Assembly: GCF_002844195.1 (NCBI RefSeq)
Contig: NZ_PEND01000001.1
Location: 372,001-436,000, forward strand
DNA from: Halegenticoccus soli
Lineage (GTDB): Archaea > Halobacteriota > Halobacteria > Halobacteriales > Haloferacaceae
DNA: 64,000 nucleotides
Direction: 5' to 3'
In this document: positions 32,919 through 41,619 of the stretch, one piece after another
Layout: every line of letters begins with the position of its first letter
Numbering within the stretch: the stretch's first letter is position 1
Notes under the pieces: model-generated
What the model saw: only the letters and a program-made list of their open reading frames with translations
Databases searched by the model: none
What the model was told of the DNA's origin: nothing
Made by a program: the position numbers and the translations under genes

Positions 32919-34049
32919 TCAGTCGTCGCGGCCGGTGATGAGTTCCTCGTACCGCGCGCCGGTCTGTTTCAGCGTCTCGGTCGAGTAGAGCCGCTCGTGG
33001 GGTAACGGGAGATGCTCGGCGGCGAGTTCGTCGACCTTCGCGTCGACCGCCGCGGCCTCGCGGCCGTGGATCATGGTGAAGAGGTTGTACGGCCACCCCT
33101 GCTCGGGTCGGCGCGGCCGGTGGTAACAGAGCGTCACGTAGGGGAGCGCGCCGACGGCGGTGCCGCGGCGGTCGAGTTCCCCGTCCGGCACGTCCCAGAC
33201 GACCATGCAGTTGTTGTGAAAGCCCGTGACGACGTGATTGACGACGCAGCCGACGCGCTTGATGCAGCCCACTTCGAGCAGGCGTCGGACGGCGGTGAGC
33301 ACGTCGTCGACGTCGGCGTCGATCTCGTCGGCGACGTCGCGGTACGGGGTCGCGGACAGCGGGAATCCGTCCTGGATCGCGATGAGGAGGGCCGCTTCGA
33401 GGCGGGTGAGGTCCCCGGTCGCCTCCTCGCTGATCCGCGTCGCGTTCACCGCCGTCTCGGCGTTCGATCGCCGGGAGTCCCCGCTCGCGCCGCCGGTCGC
33501 GCTCCCCGGCGAGCCGTTCGGCGCGGAGCCCAGCGCCGTCGTACTCTCCCTGGCGAACCGGTCCGAGTTGACGACCGGGAACTCCAGATTGATGTAGTAG
33601 TCGGTCAGCATCGGGAGGTTCAGCACCTCGCAGCCGGTTCGCTCCTCGATCTCGGCGAGAATCCGGTCGCGCGTCCCCCGCGAGCCGGCGGTGACGACGA
33701 ACCACATGTTCCACTCGTGGGCGCGCCGGTAGTTGTGGTTGACCTGCCGGTACCCGTTGACGACGTCGGCGATCTCGTCGAACCGGTCCTCCGGCGCTCG
33801 CACCGCCGCGAGGGTCGAGCTGCCGATGACGGGGGGGTTGAGAACCGCGCCGAAGCGCCGGAAGACGCCCCGTTCGCGGAGGCGCTTCACGCGCGCGAGC
33901 GCCTCCGCTTCGTCGATCCCCAGCTCCGCGCCCACCCGCCGGAACGGTCGCTCGACGACCGGGAAGCCGCTCTGATAGCCGTCGACGAGCGCGGCGTCCA
34001 CGTCGTCGAGCCCGGTCCGCCAGTCGCGGTCCGCGTCCAGGCCGCTCAT
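32919..34049 (-). CDS. nirDL: Siroheme decarboxylase, AhbA/AhbB (NirDL-type) fusion
   Basis: 376 aa made of two Lrp/AsnC-like halves joined by a Ser/Gly/Asn-rich linker (about residues 170-210). Each half has a winged-helix start (ALVDGYQSGFPVVERPF; ALLIAIQDGFPLSATPY) and the siroheme-decarboxylase signature: HNYRRAHEWNMWFV in the first and CYHRPRRPEQGWPYNLFTMIHG (read as two pieces) in the second. In the alternative (siroheme) heme pathway, AhbA and AhbB together convert siroheme to didecarboxysiroheme; haloarchaea use this route. Annotated elsewhere often merely as an AsnC regulator. The 326 bases downstream are empty of features. Confidence 0.87.
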   Translation of the reverse strand: MSGLDADRDWRTGLDDVDAALVDGYQSGFPVVERPFRRVGAELGIDEAEALARVKRLRERGVFRRFGAVLNPPVIGSSTLAAVRAPEDRFDEIADVVNGYRQVNHNYRRAHEWNMWFVVTAGSRGTRDRILAEIEERTGCEVLNLPMLTDYYINLEFPVVNSDRFARESTTALGSAPNGSPGSATGGASGDSRRSNAETAVNATRISEEATGDLTRLEAALLIAIQDGFPLSATPYRDVADEIDADVDDVLTAVRRLLEVGCIKRVGCVVNHVVTGFHNNCMVVWDVPDGELDRRGTAVGALPYVTLCYHRPRRPEQGWPYNLFTMIHGREAAAVDAKVDELAAEHLPLPHERLYSTETLKQTGARYEELITGRDD

Positions 34050-34154
34050 CGGTTCCGCTAGGGGGCAGGGTCACTACGCTTTGTCGGTTCGCGCCGCCGC
34101 GCGGGAGACCGCTCAAACGGGACGCTTTTGGCCGGTCCCTCCCAACGTGCGCCC

Positions 34155-35222
34155 ATGGCGAACACCGGCGACGAATTCGGCGAGTGGCCGCTCAAGCGGC
34201 TCATGACCGAGGTCTGCGGCTCCGGCCCGAAATCGGCCGACGACATGAGCTACGACCAGGCGGCGGAGGCGATCCGCCGTATCTTCGCGGGCGAGCCCGA
34301 CCCGACCACGCTCGGGGCGTTCTGGCTGGCGAACCGCTGGAAGCGCAACACGCCCGAGGAGCTGGCGGCGTACACGGACGAGATGTGCGAGCGGGTGGCG
34401 TACGCCGAGCCGGCGGCGGACCCGGTCGACTGCGGATCGAACTACGACGGGAAGCTCCGGACGGCGCTCCTCGGCGTCGGCGCGGGGATCGTCGCCGCGG
34501 CGGCCGGCACCCCGGTCGTCGCCCACAGCGGCGACCGCGTCCCCACCCAGAAGGGGTGCGCCTACAAGCACGTCCTCGACGAACTCGGCGTGCGAACCGA
34601 ACTGAGCCCGGACGAAAGCGCCGACATGGTCGACGAGACCGGATTCGGCTTCTACTACCAGCCGGCGTTCAACCCGGCCGTCCACGACCTGCTCGACCGC
34701 CGGGACCGGATGGGCGTCCGGACGTTCGTCAACACGATCGAGACGCTCGCCAATCCGGCGAACGCCGACGTCCACCTCGGCTCCTTCTACCACCTCGCCT
34801 TCGCCAAGAAGGTGACGGACACGTTCGAGCGCTCGGAGCGCCACGACCTCCGCCGCGTCATCATGTTCCAGGGGATGGAGGGCTACGACGACATCCGCCC
34901 CGGCTACACGAAAGTCGCGGAGTGGACCGAGGGGGCGTTCACGGACTACGAGATCGAGACGCCGAACTACGGGATGGACTTCGAGAACGAGGACCTCGAA
35001 GTCCCCCGGGACGACGTGGCCGGCGCGTCCGCCCGGATCACGGAGGACGTCCTCTCGGGCGAGCGCGAGGATCACTTCGCCGACGCCGTCGCGCTCAACG
35101 CCGCGTTCCGAATCTACGCCCGCGAGGACGCCGAGGACCTCGAAGCCGGCCTGGAGATGGCGCGCGCCGCCGTCGCCGACGGCAGCGCCGAGGCGACGCT
35201 CGAAGCGCTGCGGGCGTTCTGA
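34155..35222 (+). CDS. TrpD2/YbiB-like phosphoribosyltransferase-fold protein
   Basis: 355 aa. N-terminal helical domain (PLKRLMTEVCGSGPKSADDMSYDQAAEAIRRI) and the anthranilate-phosphoribosyltransferase core with VVAHSGDRVPTQKGCAY, KHVLDELGV and GFGFYYQPAFNPAV. It lacks the GTGGD glycine-rich PRPP loop of true TrpD (here DCGSNYDGKLR), which is the hallmark of the TrpD2/YbiB group, some of which bind nucleic acid. No other tryptophan gene is nearby. Start set at MANTGDEF; a TATA-like TTTTGG lies close upstream. Confidence 0.75.
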   Translation: MANTGDEFGEWPLKRLMTEVCGSGPKSADDMSYDQAAEAIRRIFAGEPDPTTLGAFWLANRWKRNTPEELAAYTDEMCERVAYAEPAADPVDCGSNYDGKLRTALLGVGAGIVAAAAGTPVVAHSGDRVPTQKGCAYKHVLDELGVRTELSPDESADMVDETGFGFYYQPAFNPAVHDLLDRRDRMGVRTFVNTIETLANPANADVHLGSFYHLAFAKKVTDTFERSERHDLRRVIMFQGMEGYDDIRPGYTKVAEWTEGAFTDYEIETPNYGMDFENEDLEVPRDDVAGASARITEDVLSGEREDHFADAVALNAAFRIYAREDAEDLEAGLEMARAAVADGSAEATLEALRAF

Positions 35223-35317
35223 GCCCGACACGACGGGCGTCGCCGTCGCGGGGAGCGCCGCCGCCCGCGCGGCGCGAACCGAAACAGTGAATCCGCCGCT
35301 CGCGACGATTGAACCCG

Positions 35318-35566
35318 ATGGCGACGAGTTCGAAGCCCGGAGTCGTCGAGATGGCGACGGCGCACCCGATCCGCACCGGTATCTACTCGATCCTCCCGCC
35401 GCTCACCGCGCTCGCGATACTCGCGATCAGCTTCTTTCACGGGGCGTCGCTGTGGTTTCCGGGGGCGTTCGCGACCGGCATGGTCGCCTTCACGGCGGTC
35501 GTCACCCGGCACCACCTGGCCGTCTTTCGCATCGCTCGGCTCGAGGAGGGGTCGCGCCGGGGCTGA
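35318..35566 (+). CDS. Small membrane protein, two transmembrane segments
   Basis: 82 aa, unrecognised. A soluble N-terminus (MATSSKPGVVEMATAHPIR) is followed by two hydrophobic helices (YSILPPLTALAILAISFFHG and FPGAFATGMVAFTAVVT) and a basic C-terminus. An in-frame TTG nine bases earlier is possible. Codon use is normal. It sits between the TrpD2-like gene and the SPW protein. Confidence 0.55.
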   Translation: MATSSKPGVVEMATAHPIRTGIYSILPPLTALAILAISFFHGASLWFPGAFATGMVAFTAVVTRHHLAVFRIARLEEGSRRG

Positions 35567-35653
35567 TTCTCGGCGGTCGATCCGCCGCGGCGATCGCCCG
35601 CGATTCACATTCAAGTAGTTCCGGCGACTAGCTACACCGGGGGAGTGATGTAA

Positions 35654-36025
35654 ATGAATGGCACCAAGTGGACCACGGCAGCGGCGGCACTGCTCGGCCT
35701 GTGGGTGATCGCCTCGCCGTTCGTGTACGGCGCCGGCCAGGCGATGACGTGGAGCGCCGTCGTCGTCGGCGCGCTCGTCGCCCTCATCGCGGGGTACAAC
35801 TTCTACCGCCGGACCGAGGACGAGCGGCTGATGGTCGGCGGCGCGGCGCTCACCGCGCTGCTGGGGCTGTGGCTGCTCGCCTCGCCGTTCGTCTTCGAGA
35901 CGGCGACGGGCACGGGCATGTTCTGGAGCAGCGTCGTCGTCGGCATCGTCATCGCCGCGCTCGGCGCGTACAACGCGTACGTCGGCCGGCGTCGTCGCGG
36001 GGCGGCCGCAGGCCGCCCGGCGTGA
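35654..36025 (+). CDS. SPW-repeat membrane protein
   Basis: 123 aa with four transmembrane helices arranged as two copies of an SPW-type unit: LLGLWVIASPFVYG (about residues 14-27) and LLGLWLLASPFVFE (about 76-89), each followed by a second helix (WSAVVVGALVALIAGYN; WSSVVVGIVIAALGAYN). The family is defined by this repeated W-x5-P motif; its function is unknown. GGGGGAGTGATG gives a good ribosome-binding site. Followed by a convincing terminator. Confidence 0.85.
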   Translation: MNGTKWTTAAAALLGLWVIASPFVYGAGQAMTWSAVVVGALVALIAGYNFYRRTEDERLMVGGAALTALLGLWLLASPFVFETATGTGMFWSSVVVGIVIAALGAYNAYVGRRRRGAAAGRPA

Positions 36026-36051
36026 ACAGTCCGTCTGAACAGCCTTCGAAC

Positions 36052-36101
36052 GGACCGGCCAGACCGGTCCGGGATCGATCCGACGGGTTTCGTTTTTTTT
36101 T
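36052..36101 (+). terminator. Hairpin plus T9 terminator after the SPW gene
   Basis: A 7-base-pair stem GGACCGG/CCGGTCC (36052-36058 with 36064-36070, loop CCAGA) is followed 22 bases later by nine consecutive T residues (36093-36101), the longest T-run in the neighbourhood. The T-run alone fits archaeal termination. Confidence 0.6.
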
Positions 36102-36235
36102 CGGGACTTCGATCGCGTTCGCGCGCCGTCGAACGACCGGACCCCGTCTCGGGCGCTCTCGGTCTGAGGGCGGTCGCGACGGTGCCGTCACCGGATCGCG
36201 CACGTCGCGGCCGTTTTGGGACGCTCGTCTACTGT

Positions 36236-37195
36236 CTACTCCAGCGGTTCCGCCACGCCGACAAGCGTCCGACCGACCGTCACCGTCGCCTCGCGGGCGA
36301 CCGAGTAGAGGATCCCGTCGCGGTCGACCTCGACCGCCTGGAGCGTCTCGTAGGTCGTCGGGTCGTACACGCGGCCCAGGCGGTCGCCGGCTTCGACCTC
36401 GCGGCCGAGTTCGGCGCCGTCGCCGGGGACGAAGAGCCCGGAGTCGGCGGCCGTGACGCGACCGAGGTGGTTCCGCGCGATCGTCCGCGCCGGCGGCACC
36501 TCCGGCTCCCCGGGAAGCATGCCGAGGTGCCGGAGGACGTTCAGGAGCCCCCGGACGCCGGTTTCGATCGCCGGCTCGACGAGCTGTTTGTTGTGCGCCA
36601 GCTCGGGCGTGATAGAGGGGATTCCCTCGCGCGTCGCCGCGACGCGGAGCTTTCCGCCGAAGTCGCGCTGGGCCCACTCGGCGTCGGCGTCCTCGCCGGC
36701 GGCCTCCGCGAGCAGGAGCTCCGTCCCGAACGCCTCCGCGAGTTCGCGCGACCGCTCGTCGCCCCGGAGGTAGACCGCGTGCGTGAGCATCTCCGGACTG
36801 CCGGTGTGCAGGTCGACGATGGCGTCGGCGTCGCCCGCGTACTCCCAGAGCCGCGCGGCCATCCGCTCGTGGAGCGTCCCGTCGGGGTCGCCCGGCCACA
36901 CCCGGTTCATGTTCGGGTTGACCGAGTCGAGCGACTCGGGCGTCGTGTACGAGACGCGGTCGAACGTGAGCGGATCCGCGACGGGGACGGCCACGAGCGT
37001 TCCGGCGAGCGCTTCGCCGTCGAGCCGGTCGTGGAGGCGGCGGAGCGCCTCCGTGCCGTTGATCTCCCGGCCGTGCTGTGCGGCCTGGACGTACACCGTC
37101 GGCCCCGGCCGGCCGCCGCCGTACCTGTGGACGGTCGTCTCGACGGGGACGCCCGATGGGAGACGCGCGAGCGTCACCCGCTCTGCCGTGTGCAT
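36236..37195 (-). CDS. Succinylglutamate desuccinylase/aspartoacylase-family zinc hydrolase
   Basis: 319 aa, M14-like zinc amidohydrolase. Zinc ligands are in QAAQHGREINGTEAL (HxxE) and DLHTGS (His about 70 residues on), and the Arg substrate clamp in NPNMNRVWPGD; the catalytic Glu is probably in ITPELAHN. The C-terminal 80 residues form the beta-barrel domain (VTAADSGLFVPGDGAELGREVEAGDRL, split here). These enzymes deacylate N-acyl amino acids or ectoine precursors; the substrate is open. Haloarchaeal copies are common. Starts at the only suitable ATG. Confidence 0.85.
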   Translation of the reverse strand: MHTAERVTLARLPSGVPVETTVHRYGGGRPGPTVYVQAAQHGREINGTEALRRLHDRLDGEALAGTLVAVPVADPLTFDRVSYTTPESLDSVNPNMNRVWPGDPDGTLHERMAARLWEYAGDADAIVDLHTGSPEMLTHAVYLRGDERSRELAEAFGTELLLAEAAGEDADAEWAQRDFGGKLRVAATREGIPSITPELAHNKQLVEPAIETGVRGLLNVLRHLGMLPGEPEVPPARTIARNHLGRVTAADSGLFVPGDGAELGREVEAGDRLGRVYDPTTYETLQAVEVDRDGILYSVAREATVTVGRTLVGVAEPLE

Positions 37196-37297
37196 GGTTT
37201 CCCCTGGTCCTCCGGGGTCAAGTAGCTGTGGCGACCGGGCGGTCGAATGTGGGCTGTGGCGACCGACGCCCGAACGCGGACTCGCCCCCCGAGCGCT

Positions 37298-37534
37298 CTA
37301 CGGGAGATCGGCGAGCCTGACCTCGTCCTCGGTCACCCTGGAAACGTGCTCGTGCTCCATCGTCGAGGTCAGCGTGTCGTCGACCCCCAGCGCCTCCTTC
37401 AGCTCCCCCGGCATGTCGGGGTCGGCCCGCACGTGCGCCCTGCCGCCCTCGACGTCGCTCACGGAGCCGACGCGCCGTCCGTCGGACGAGACGACCGGTT
37501 TGCCGAGGTCGTCCTCGGTGAAGTCGTGCGCCAT
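37298..37534 (-). CDS. PRC-barrel domain protein
   Basis: 78 aa, a single PRC-barrel. MAHDFTEDDLGKPVVSSDG is the typical first strand, GRRVGSVSDVEGGRAHVRADP the second hairpin, and VRLADLP the last strand. In archaea PRC-barrel proteins are linked to RNA metabolism and cell division (CdpB-type), but this short stand-alone version could be of another group. Immediately 48 bases upstream of the aldo/keto reductase on the same strand. Confidence 0.85.
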   Translation of the reverse strand: MAHDFTEDDLGKPVVSSDGRRVGSVSDVEGGRAHVRADPDMPGELKEALGVDDTLTSTMEHEHVSRVTEDEVRLADLP

Positions 37535-37582
37535 GACGGGTCACGGTTCGCGCCGGATCGGGTTGTAGCTGACGGCTGGCCT

Positions 37583-38404
37583 TCAGAACCCGAGGAGCGA
37601 ACGGACCCGGTCCGTCAGCCCGCCGCGGGCGTCGAAGATCCGCTCCATCTCGTCGTCCGAGAGTTCGAAGTCGAAGATCTCGACGTTCTCCAGCTGGTGT
37701 TCCCGCGAGGACGCCTTCGGGATGGCCGAGACGTGGTCCTGCTGGATCAGCCACCGGAGCGCGACCTGCGCCGGCGTCTTGCCGTGTCGCTCGCCGAGAT
37801 CGGCGAGCGCGTCGTCGCCGGCGAGGTCGCCGACGTCGAGGGGGCTGTAGGCGGTCAGCATCACGTCGTTCTCGATGCAGAATGCGAGCAGCTCGTCCTG
37901 CGACCTGTACGGGTGGTACTCGACCTGATTCGTCAGGATCGGAGCTTCGGACGCCTCCATCGCCTCCGCCAGCTCGCTCACCGAGAAGTTGCTGACGCCG
38001 ACGTTCCGCACCTCGCCGCGCTCTCTGAGTTCGTTCATCGCGCCGAGCGTCTCCTCGACGGGGACGTAGTCCCGCGGCGCGTGGATCAGGAGGAGGTCCA
38101 CGTAGTCGGCGTCGAGCCGCTCCAGGCTGCCGTGAAACGAGTCGAGCACGTCGTCGCGCGCGAGGTTGCTCGGGTGCAGCTTCGTGGTGAGAAAGACGTC
38201 CTCCCTGGGGTAGTCCGACTCCCGGATCGCCCGCCCGACGGCCTCCTCGTTGTCGTACATCTGCGCGGTGTCGACGTGGCGGTAGCCGACGTCGAGGGCG
38301 CTGGCGACCGCCTCCACGCACTCCTCGCCGGTCATCCGCGCGGTGCCGAACCCGATCGCCGGAACGTCCACGCCGCGGACGGTGACGTACTCCGTGTCGA
38401 CCAT
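37583..38404 (-). CDS. Aldo/keto reductase
   Basis: 273 aa (beta/alpha)8 AKR. Catalytic tetrad: Asp and Tyr in VDTAQMYDN, Lys in TTKLHPSN and His in LLIHAPRD; NADPH-binding segment IPKASSREHQLENV near the C-terminus. Family signature GYRHVDTAQMYDNEEAVG is complete. Reduces an aldehyde or ketone with NADPH in the cytosol; substrate not predictable. A second AKR of the same subgroup is encoded at 62.6 kb. Starts at MVDTEYVTVRG. Confidence 0.93.
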   Translation of the reverse strand: MVDTEYVTVRGVDVPAIGFGTARMTGEECVEAVASALDVGYRHVDTAQMYDNEEAVGRAIRESDYPREDVFLTTKLHPSNLARDDVLDSFHGSLERLDADYVDLLLIHAPRDYVPVEETLGAMNELRERGEVRNVGVSNFSVSELAEAMEASEAPILTNQVEYHPYRSQDELLAFCIENDVMLTAYSPLDVGDLAGDDALADLGERHGKTPAQVALRWLIQQDHVSAIPKASSREHQLENVEIFDFELSDDEMERIFDARGGLTDRVRSLLGF

Positions 38405-38551
38405 ACCTCCGGGTACGGGCGGACGGGTAATGAGCGTCGGGCCGGCGGTTGAACGTTGCGGCCGGCGCGGTCGTCGACCTCGGCAGCGACCGTCGGCGAC
38501 CCGGAGCATCCGTCGGATTATCGCACTCGGCGGATCAGCGCGCCCGACGGA

Positions 38552-39505
38552 TCACGCCACGAGCGCCTGCCAGGTGTCGGGGCCGACGATGCCGTCCACC
38601 GCGAGCCCGCGCGACGACTGGAAGGACTCCACCGCCGATTCGGTACCCGACCCGAAGACGCCGTCGACGGCGATGTCGTAGCCGTGGGCGTAGCGGAGCT
38701 GATCCTGGACCGCGGTCACGGCCGAGCTCTGATCGCCGTAGCTCACCGTGACGATCAGCGCCTCCCAGGTGTTGGGACCGACGATGCCGTCGACGGCGAG
38801 GCCACTTGCGGACTGGAAAGATTCGACCGTGCTCTCGGTCTCCGAGCCGTAGATGCCGTCGACGCTGAGGCCGTAGCTGCGCGCGCGCAGGAGGTACTGG
38901 ATCGTGTACACGTCGCGGCCGCTGTCGCCGCGCTCGTACACCGGCCACCCGCTCGGCGACGACCCGCCGAGTTCGTCGTCGAGGGAGTTCATCACGTCGC
39001 GGATTCCGTACTTCCAGTTGTCGTCCGTCGCGTAGTGGACGTTCATCCCGCGGAGCGTCGGACCGTAGGAGGTGTAGTACGTCCCGCCCGGCGTCAGGTA
39101 GTTCTCCCTGATCCGCGGCATGACGTACTCGATGCACGCCTCCATCGAGCTGAACTCGGTGGCGCAGCCGCTCGGACAGCTGTCGTACGCCGTCCACCCG
39201 TAGATGTTGTTCTTCTCCCGGGTGATGCTGCTCGTCCCCCAGGCGGACTCCCACGCGGCGTGGGCGGCCATGTAGACGGCGTTTATCCCCTGCTCGTTCC
39301 CGACGCGCACCCACGTGTCCCCGAGACCGATGAGCGGGCTGTCCGACCGGACGCCCCTGATCGCGTCGTCGAGCTGCGAGCCGGTGATGGCGAGGGTGTT
39401 CGTCAGGTCGCTGTCGACGGTGTACCGACCCGCGGCGGCGGTCCCCGCGACCGCGGTCAGTCCCGCGGTCCCCGCGAACTTCAGTGCGTCTCTTCTGGAA
39501 GGCAT
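38552..39505 (-). CDS. Secreted glucosaminidase-like protein with two peptidoglycan-binding domains
   Basis: 317 aa. Order: Tat signal (SRRDALKFAGTAGLTAVAG), a lysozyme-like glucosaminidase domain (about residues 30-180) with the catalytic Glu86 in AAWESAWGTS followed by NNIYGW, then two PG_binding_1 domains (about 186-250 and 255-317), each ending VDGIVGP(N/D)TW(E/Q)AL. Three cysteines lie in the catalytic domain. This is the architecture of bacterial wall hydrolases, yet haloarchaea have no peptidoglycan, so the target is presumably foreign. An AT-rich promoter gives a leaderless start at this ATG. Confidence 0.88.
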   Translation of the reverse strand: MPSRRDALKFAGTAGLTAVAGTAAAGRYTVDSDLTNTLAITGSQLDDAIRGVRSDSPLIGLGDTWVRVGNEQGINAVYMAAHAAWESAWGTSSITREKNNIYGWTAYDSCPSGCATEFSSMEACIEYVMPRIRENYLTPGGTYYTSYGPTLRGMNVHYATDDNWKYGIRDVMNSLDDELGGSSPSGWPVYERGDSGRDVYTIQYLLRARSYGLSVDGIYGSETESTVESFQSASGLAVDGIVGPNTWEALIVTVSYGDQSSAVTAVQDQLRYAHGYDIAVDGVFGSGTESAVESFQSSRGLAVDGIVGPDTWQALVA

Positions 39506-39525
39506 CGACCATTCATCACGTGTTT

Positions 39526-39540
39526 ACTAATTAAAATTAA
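39526..39540 (-). promoter_or_regulatory. AT-rich promoter of the peptidoglycan-hydrolase-like gene
   Basis: A 15-base run without G or C except one, reading TTAATTTTAATTAGT on the gene strand, 21-35 bases before the ATG. It stands out sharply from the GC-rich surroundings and would give a leaderless transcript. Confidence 0.45.
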
Positions 39541-39666
39541 CTATTTTTCATATGTTGTCGAACGTCGATCACGGTGCGCGAACGAGTTCCGCCGCCGACG
39601 CGTCCCACCCGCCGGCCCGGCCCGCCGCATCACCAGGGTTTTCACTCCCGCCGACGAGGACCGCGT

Positions 39667-40182
39667 ATGAGCAACCCGACAGCGACGATCCACACGAACC
39701 GCGGCGACATCACCGTCGAGCTCTTCGAGGAGCGCGCCCCGCGGACCGTGGAGAACTTCATCGGCCTCGCCACCGGTGAAAAAGAGTGGGAGGACCCGCA
39801 GACGGGCGAGACGAGGCGGGGTGAGCCGCTGTACGAGGACGTGATCTTCCACCGCGTGATCGACGGCTTCATGATCCAGGGCGGGGACCCGACCGGGACC
39901 GGTCGCGGCGGCCCGGGCTACCAGTTCGACGACGAGTTCCACGACGAACTCACCCACGACGGCCCCGGCGTGCTCTCGATGGCGAACGCCGGCCCGAACA
40001 CGAACGGCTCGCAGTTTTTCATCACGCTCGACGCGACGCCGCACCTCGACGGCCGCCACTCCGTCTTCGGGAAGGTCACCGACGGAATGGACGTGGTCCG
40101 CGAGATCGGCGACGTCCCGACCGACCGCAACGACCGGCCGCGCGAGGACGTCGTCATCGAGTCCGTGACCGTCGAGCGGTAG
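39667..40182 (+). CDS. ppiB: Cyclophilin-type peptidyl-prolyl cis-trans isomerase
   Basis: 171 aa. Cyclophilin core: [20 protein letters not shown] (active-site Arg, Phe, Met, Gln), [21 protein letters not shown] (the SMAN/GSQFFI block) and [11 protein letters not shown]. Cytosolic folding catalyst. The loop [13 protein letters not shown] is a normal length variant. Start fixed at [10 protein letters not shown]. Divergent from the peptidoglycan-hydrolase-like gene. Confidence 0.95.
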   Translation: MSNPTATIHTNRGDITVELFEERAPRTVENFIGLATGEKEWEDPQTGETRRGEPLYEDVIFHRVIDGFMIQGGDPTGTGRGGPGYQFDDEFHDELTHDGPGVLSMANAGPNTNGSQFFITLDATPHLDGRHSVFGKVTDGMDVVREIGDVPTDRNDRPREDVVIESVTVER

Positions 40183-40324
40183 CGCGAACCGCGTTTTCAC
40201 CTCCTCGCCGCGTCGACCGACGAACCCCCGGCCCGGCGAGCGTCCGCTTTCGCTGTTTGCGCGTCGATAAAAGGGTTGCCGGTAACATTTACGTCCTCCC
40301 GTGCCCGACATTCACACGCACAGC

Positions 40325-40675
40325 ATGTTCGAGCAGTTCTCAAGCGGCTACTACCTCGGGGAAATGTACGTCGAGCCGCGCGACGGCGACCGCGGGTTCG
40401 GCGCCATTCAGCGGGCGGACCACGAGCGGATGAACGAGCAGCTCTACGCGACCGGCGAGGGCGTGGAGCGACTCGACGCGCCGCTCGTGATGAAACTCGA
40501 CGGGCTGCACTTCCCCGTGCTCGGGGACGACGACGTCCCGACCGGGACGCTCACGGTCCCCTGGGAGCTCACGGACGACTCGCTTCCGGTCCGGCGCGAG
40601 GTGTTCCTCGCGAAGGCTGACCGCGCCGACGAACTCCTCCGGTACGCGGGGTACGAGCCGTCGACCGGCGTCTGA
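40325..40675 (+). CDS. Conserved haloarchaeal protein (DUF5802-like)
   Basis: 116 aa from MFEQFSSGYYLGEMYVEP, the start I recall for the haloarchaeal DUF5802 family; a GTG 24 bases earlier is possible because a GATAAAAG box lies 30 bases before it. The rest (AIQRADHERMNEQLYATG, DAPLVMKLDGLHFPVLGDDDVPTGTL in two parts) is soluble and strand-rich with a helical C-terminus. Function unknown. It precedes the Vms1-like gene by 50 bases on the same strand. Confidence 0.75.
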   Translation: MFEQFSSGYYLGEMYVEPRDGDRGFGAIQRADHERMNEQLYATGEGVERLDAPLVMKLDGLHFPVLGDDDVPTGTLTVPWELTDDSLPVRREVFLAKADRADELLRYAGYEPSTGV

Positions 40676-40725
40676 GGCCGGAGCCGACCCCCAACCTAGA
40701 AGTCCCCAGCCCGCGCCTCTCGACC

Positions 40726-41619
40726 ATGCTCGACGAGTTGCTCGGCCGGGCCGAACTCAAAGCGCGCATCGAGGAGCTGGAGGAGGAGAAACGCCACCTC
40801 GAACGGCGCGCCGAGGCCGAGGAGGAGCGCCGAGCCGACGCCGTCAGCGCCCGACAGGACGCCGAGGAGCGGGTCAACCGGCTGGAGGACCGAATCGCGG
40901 AGCTCGAGGACCGGGTCGAGCGCCTCGGCGGCGACGAGCCCGACCTCGACTTCCGCGGCGTCGAACCGCTCCGCGGCGCGCGCCTCGACGAGGTGCGCGC
41001 CCGCCTGCGGAGCGTGGAAACCGAGCCGGAGGGCGCGCTGACGGCGGCGATCGACGGCGATTTCGACCTGCCTGACGCCGTCCGCGACGTTCTGGGCGAC
41101 CGCGCGGCGCTCGCCTCCCGCGCGGCCCCGTGCGTCGTCTGCGCCGACGACGCCGGACTCGTGAGCGCGGCGCTCGCCCCGCCGCACCCCCCGGAGCCGT
41201 TCTGCGAGTGGGGCGACGGGTTCGCCCTCGACGACGCGTGGTTCCGGCCGACCGGCGAGTTCGCCTTCGCGCTCGTCCGCTCGGACCTGTTCGCGCTCGG
41301 GACGTACGACGGCGGCGACCGGAAGACGACCGAGGGGTTCGAGAGCGACGTGATGAACCGCCACTCGAAGGGCGGCTTCTCGCAGGCGCGGTTCGAGCGC
41401 CGCCGCGACCAGCAGATCGACGACCACCTCGACAGGTGCCGGGAGGTGATCGAGGAGCGCGACCCCGACCGGCTCGTCCTCGTCGGCGAGCGGAGCGTCC
41501 TCCACGAGCTCCGGGACCTCGCCGACCGCGTCGCGCCGTCGGACGCCGGGGGCGACCCGGACGACGCCCTCGCCGACGCGTTCCGCGAGTTCTGGACGAC
41601 CCGGCTGTACCGGATCTAG
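40726..41619 (+). CDS. Vms1/VLRF1-like peptidyl-tRNA hydrolase family protein
   Basis: 297 aa. An N-terminal coiled coil (about residues 5-68, heptads of Leu/Glu/Arg) precedes a release-factor-like VLRF1 domain. The key motif is HSKGGFSQARFERRR, in which Gln220 corresponds to the catalytic glutamine of eukaryotic Vms1 and of archaeal aRF1-like proteins (GSQ/GGQ-type loop). Such proteins cut nascent chains from tRNA on stalled 60S/50S subunits, so this is a candidate ribosome-rescue enzyme. CVVCADD near residue 136 may bind metal. The zinc-finger and ankyrin parts of the yeast protein are absent. Confidence 0.8.
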   Translation: MLDELLGRAELKARIEELEEEKRHLERRAEAEEERRADAVSARQDAEERVNRLEDRIAELEDRVERLGGDEPDLDFRGVEPLRGARLDEVRARLRSVETEPEGALTAAIDGDFDLPDAVRDVLGDRAALASRAAPCVVCADDAGLVSAALAPPHPPEPFCEWGDGFALDDAWFRPTGEFAFALVRSDLFALGTYDGGDRKTTEGFESDVMNRHSKGGFSQARFERRRDQQIDDHLDRCREVIEERDPDRLVLVGERSVLHELRDLADRVAPSDAGGDPDDALADAFREFWTTRLYRI

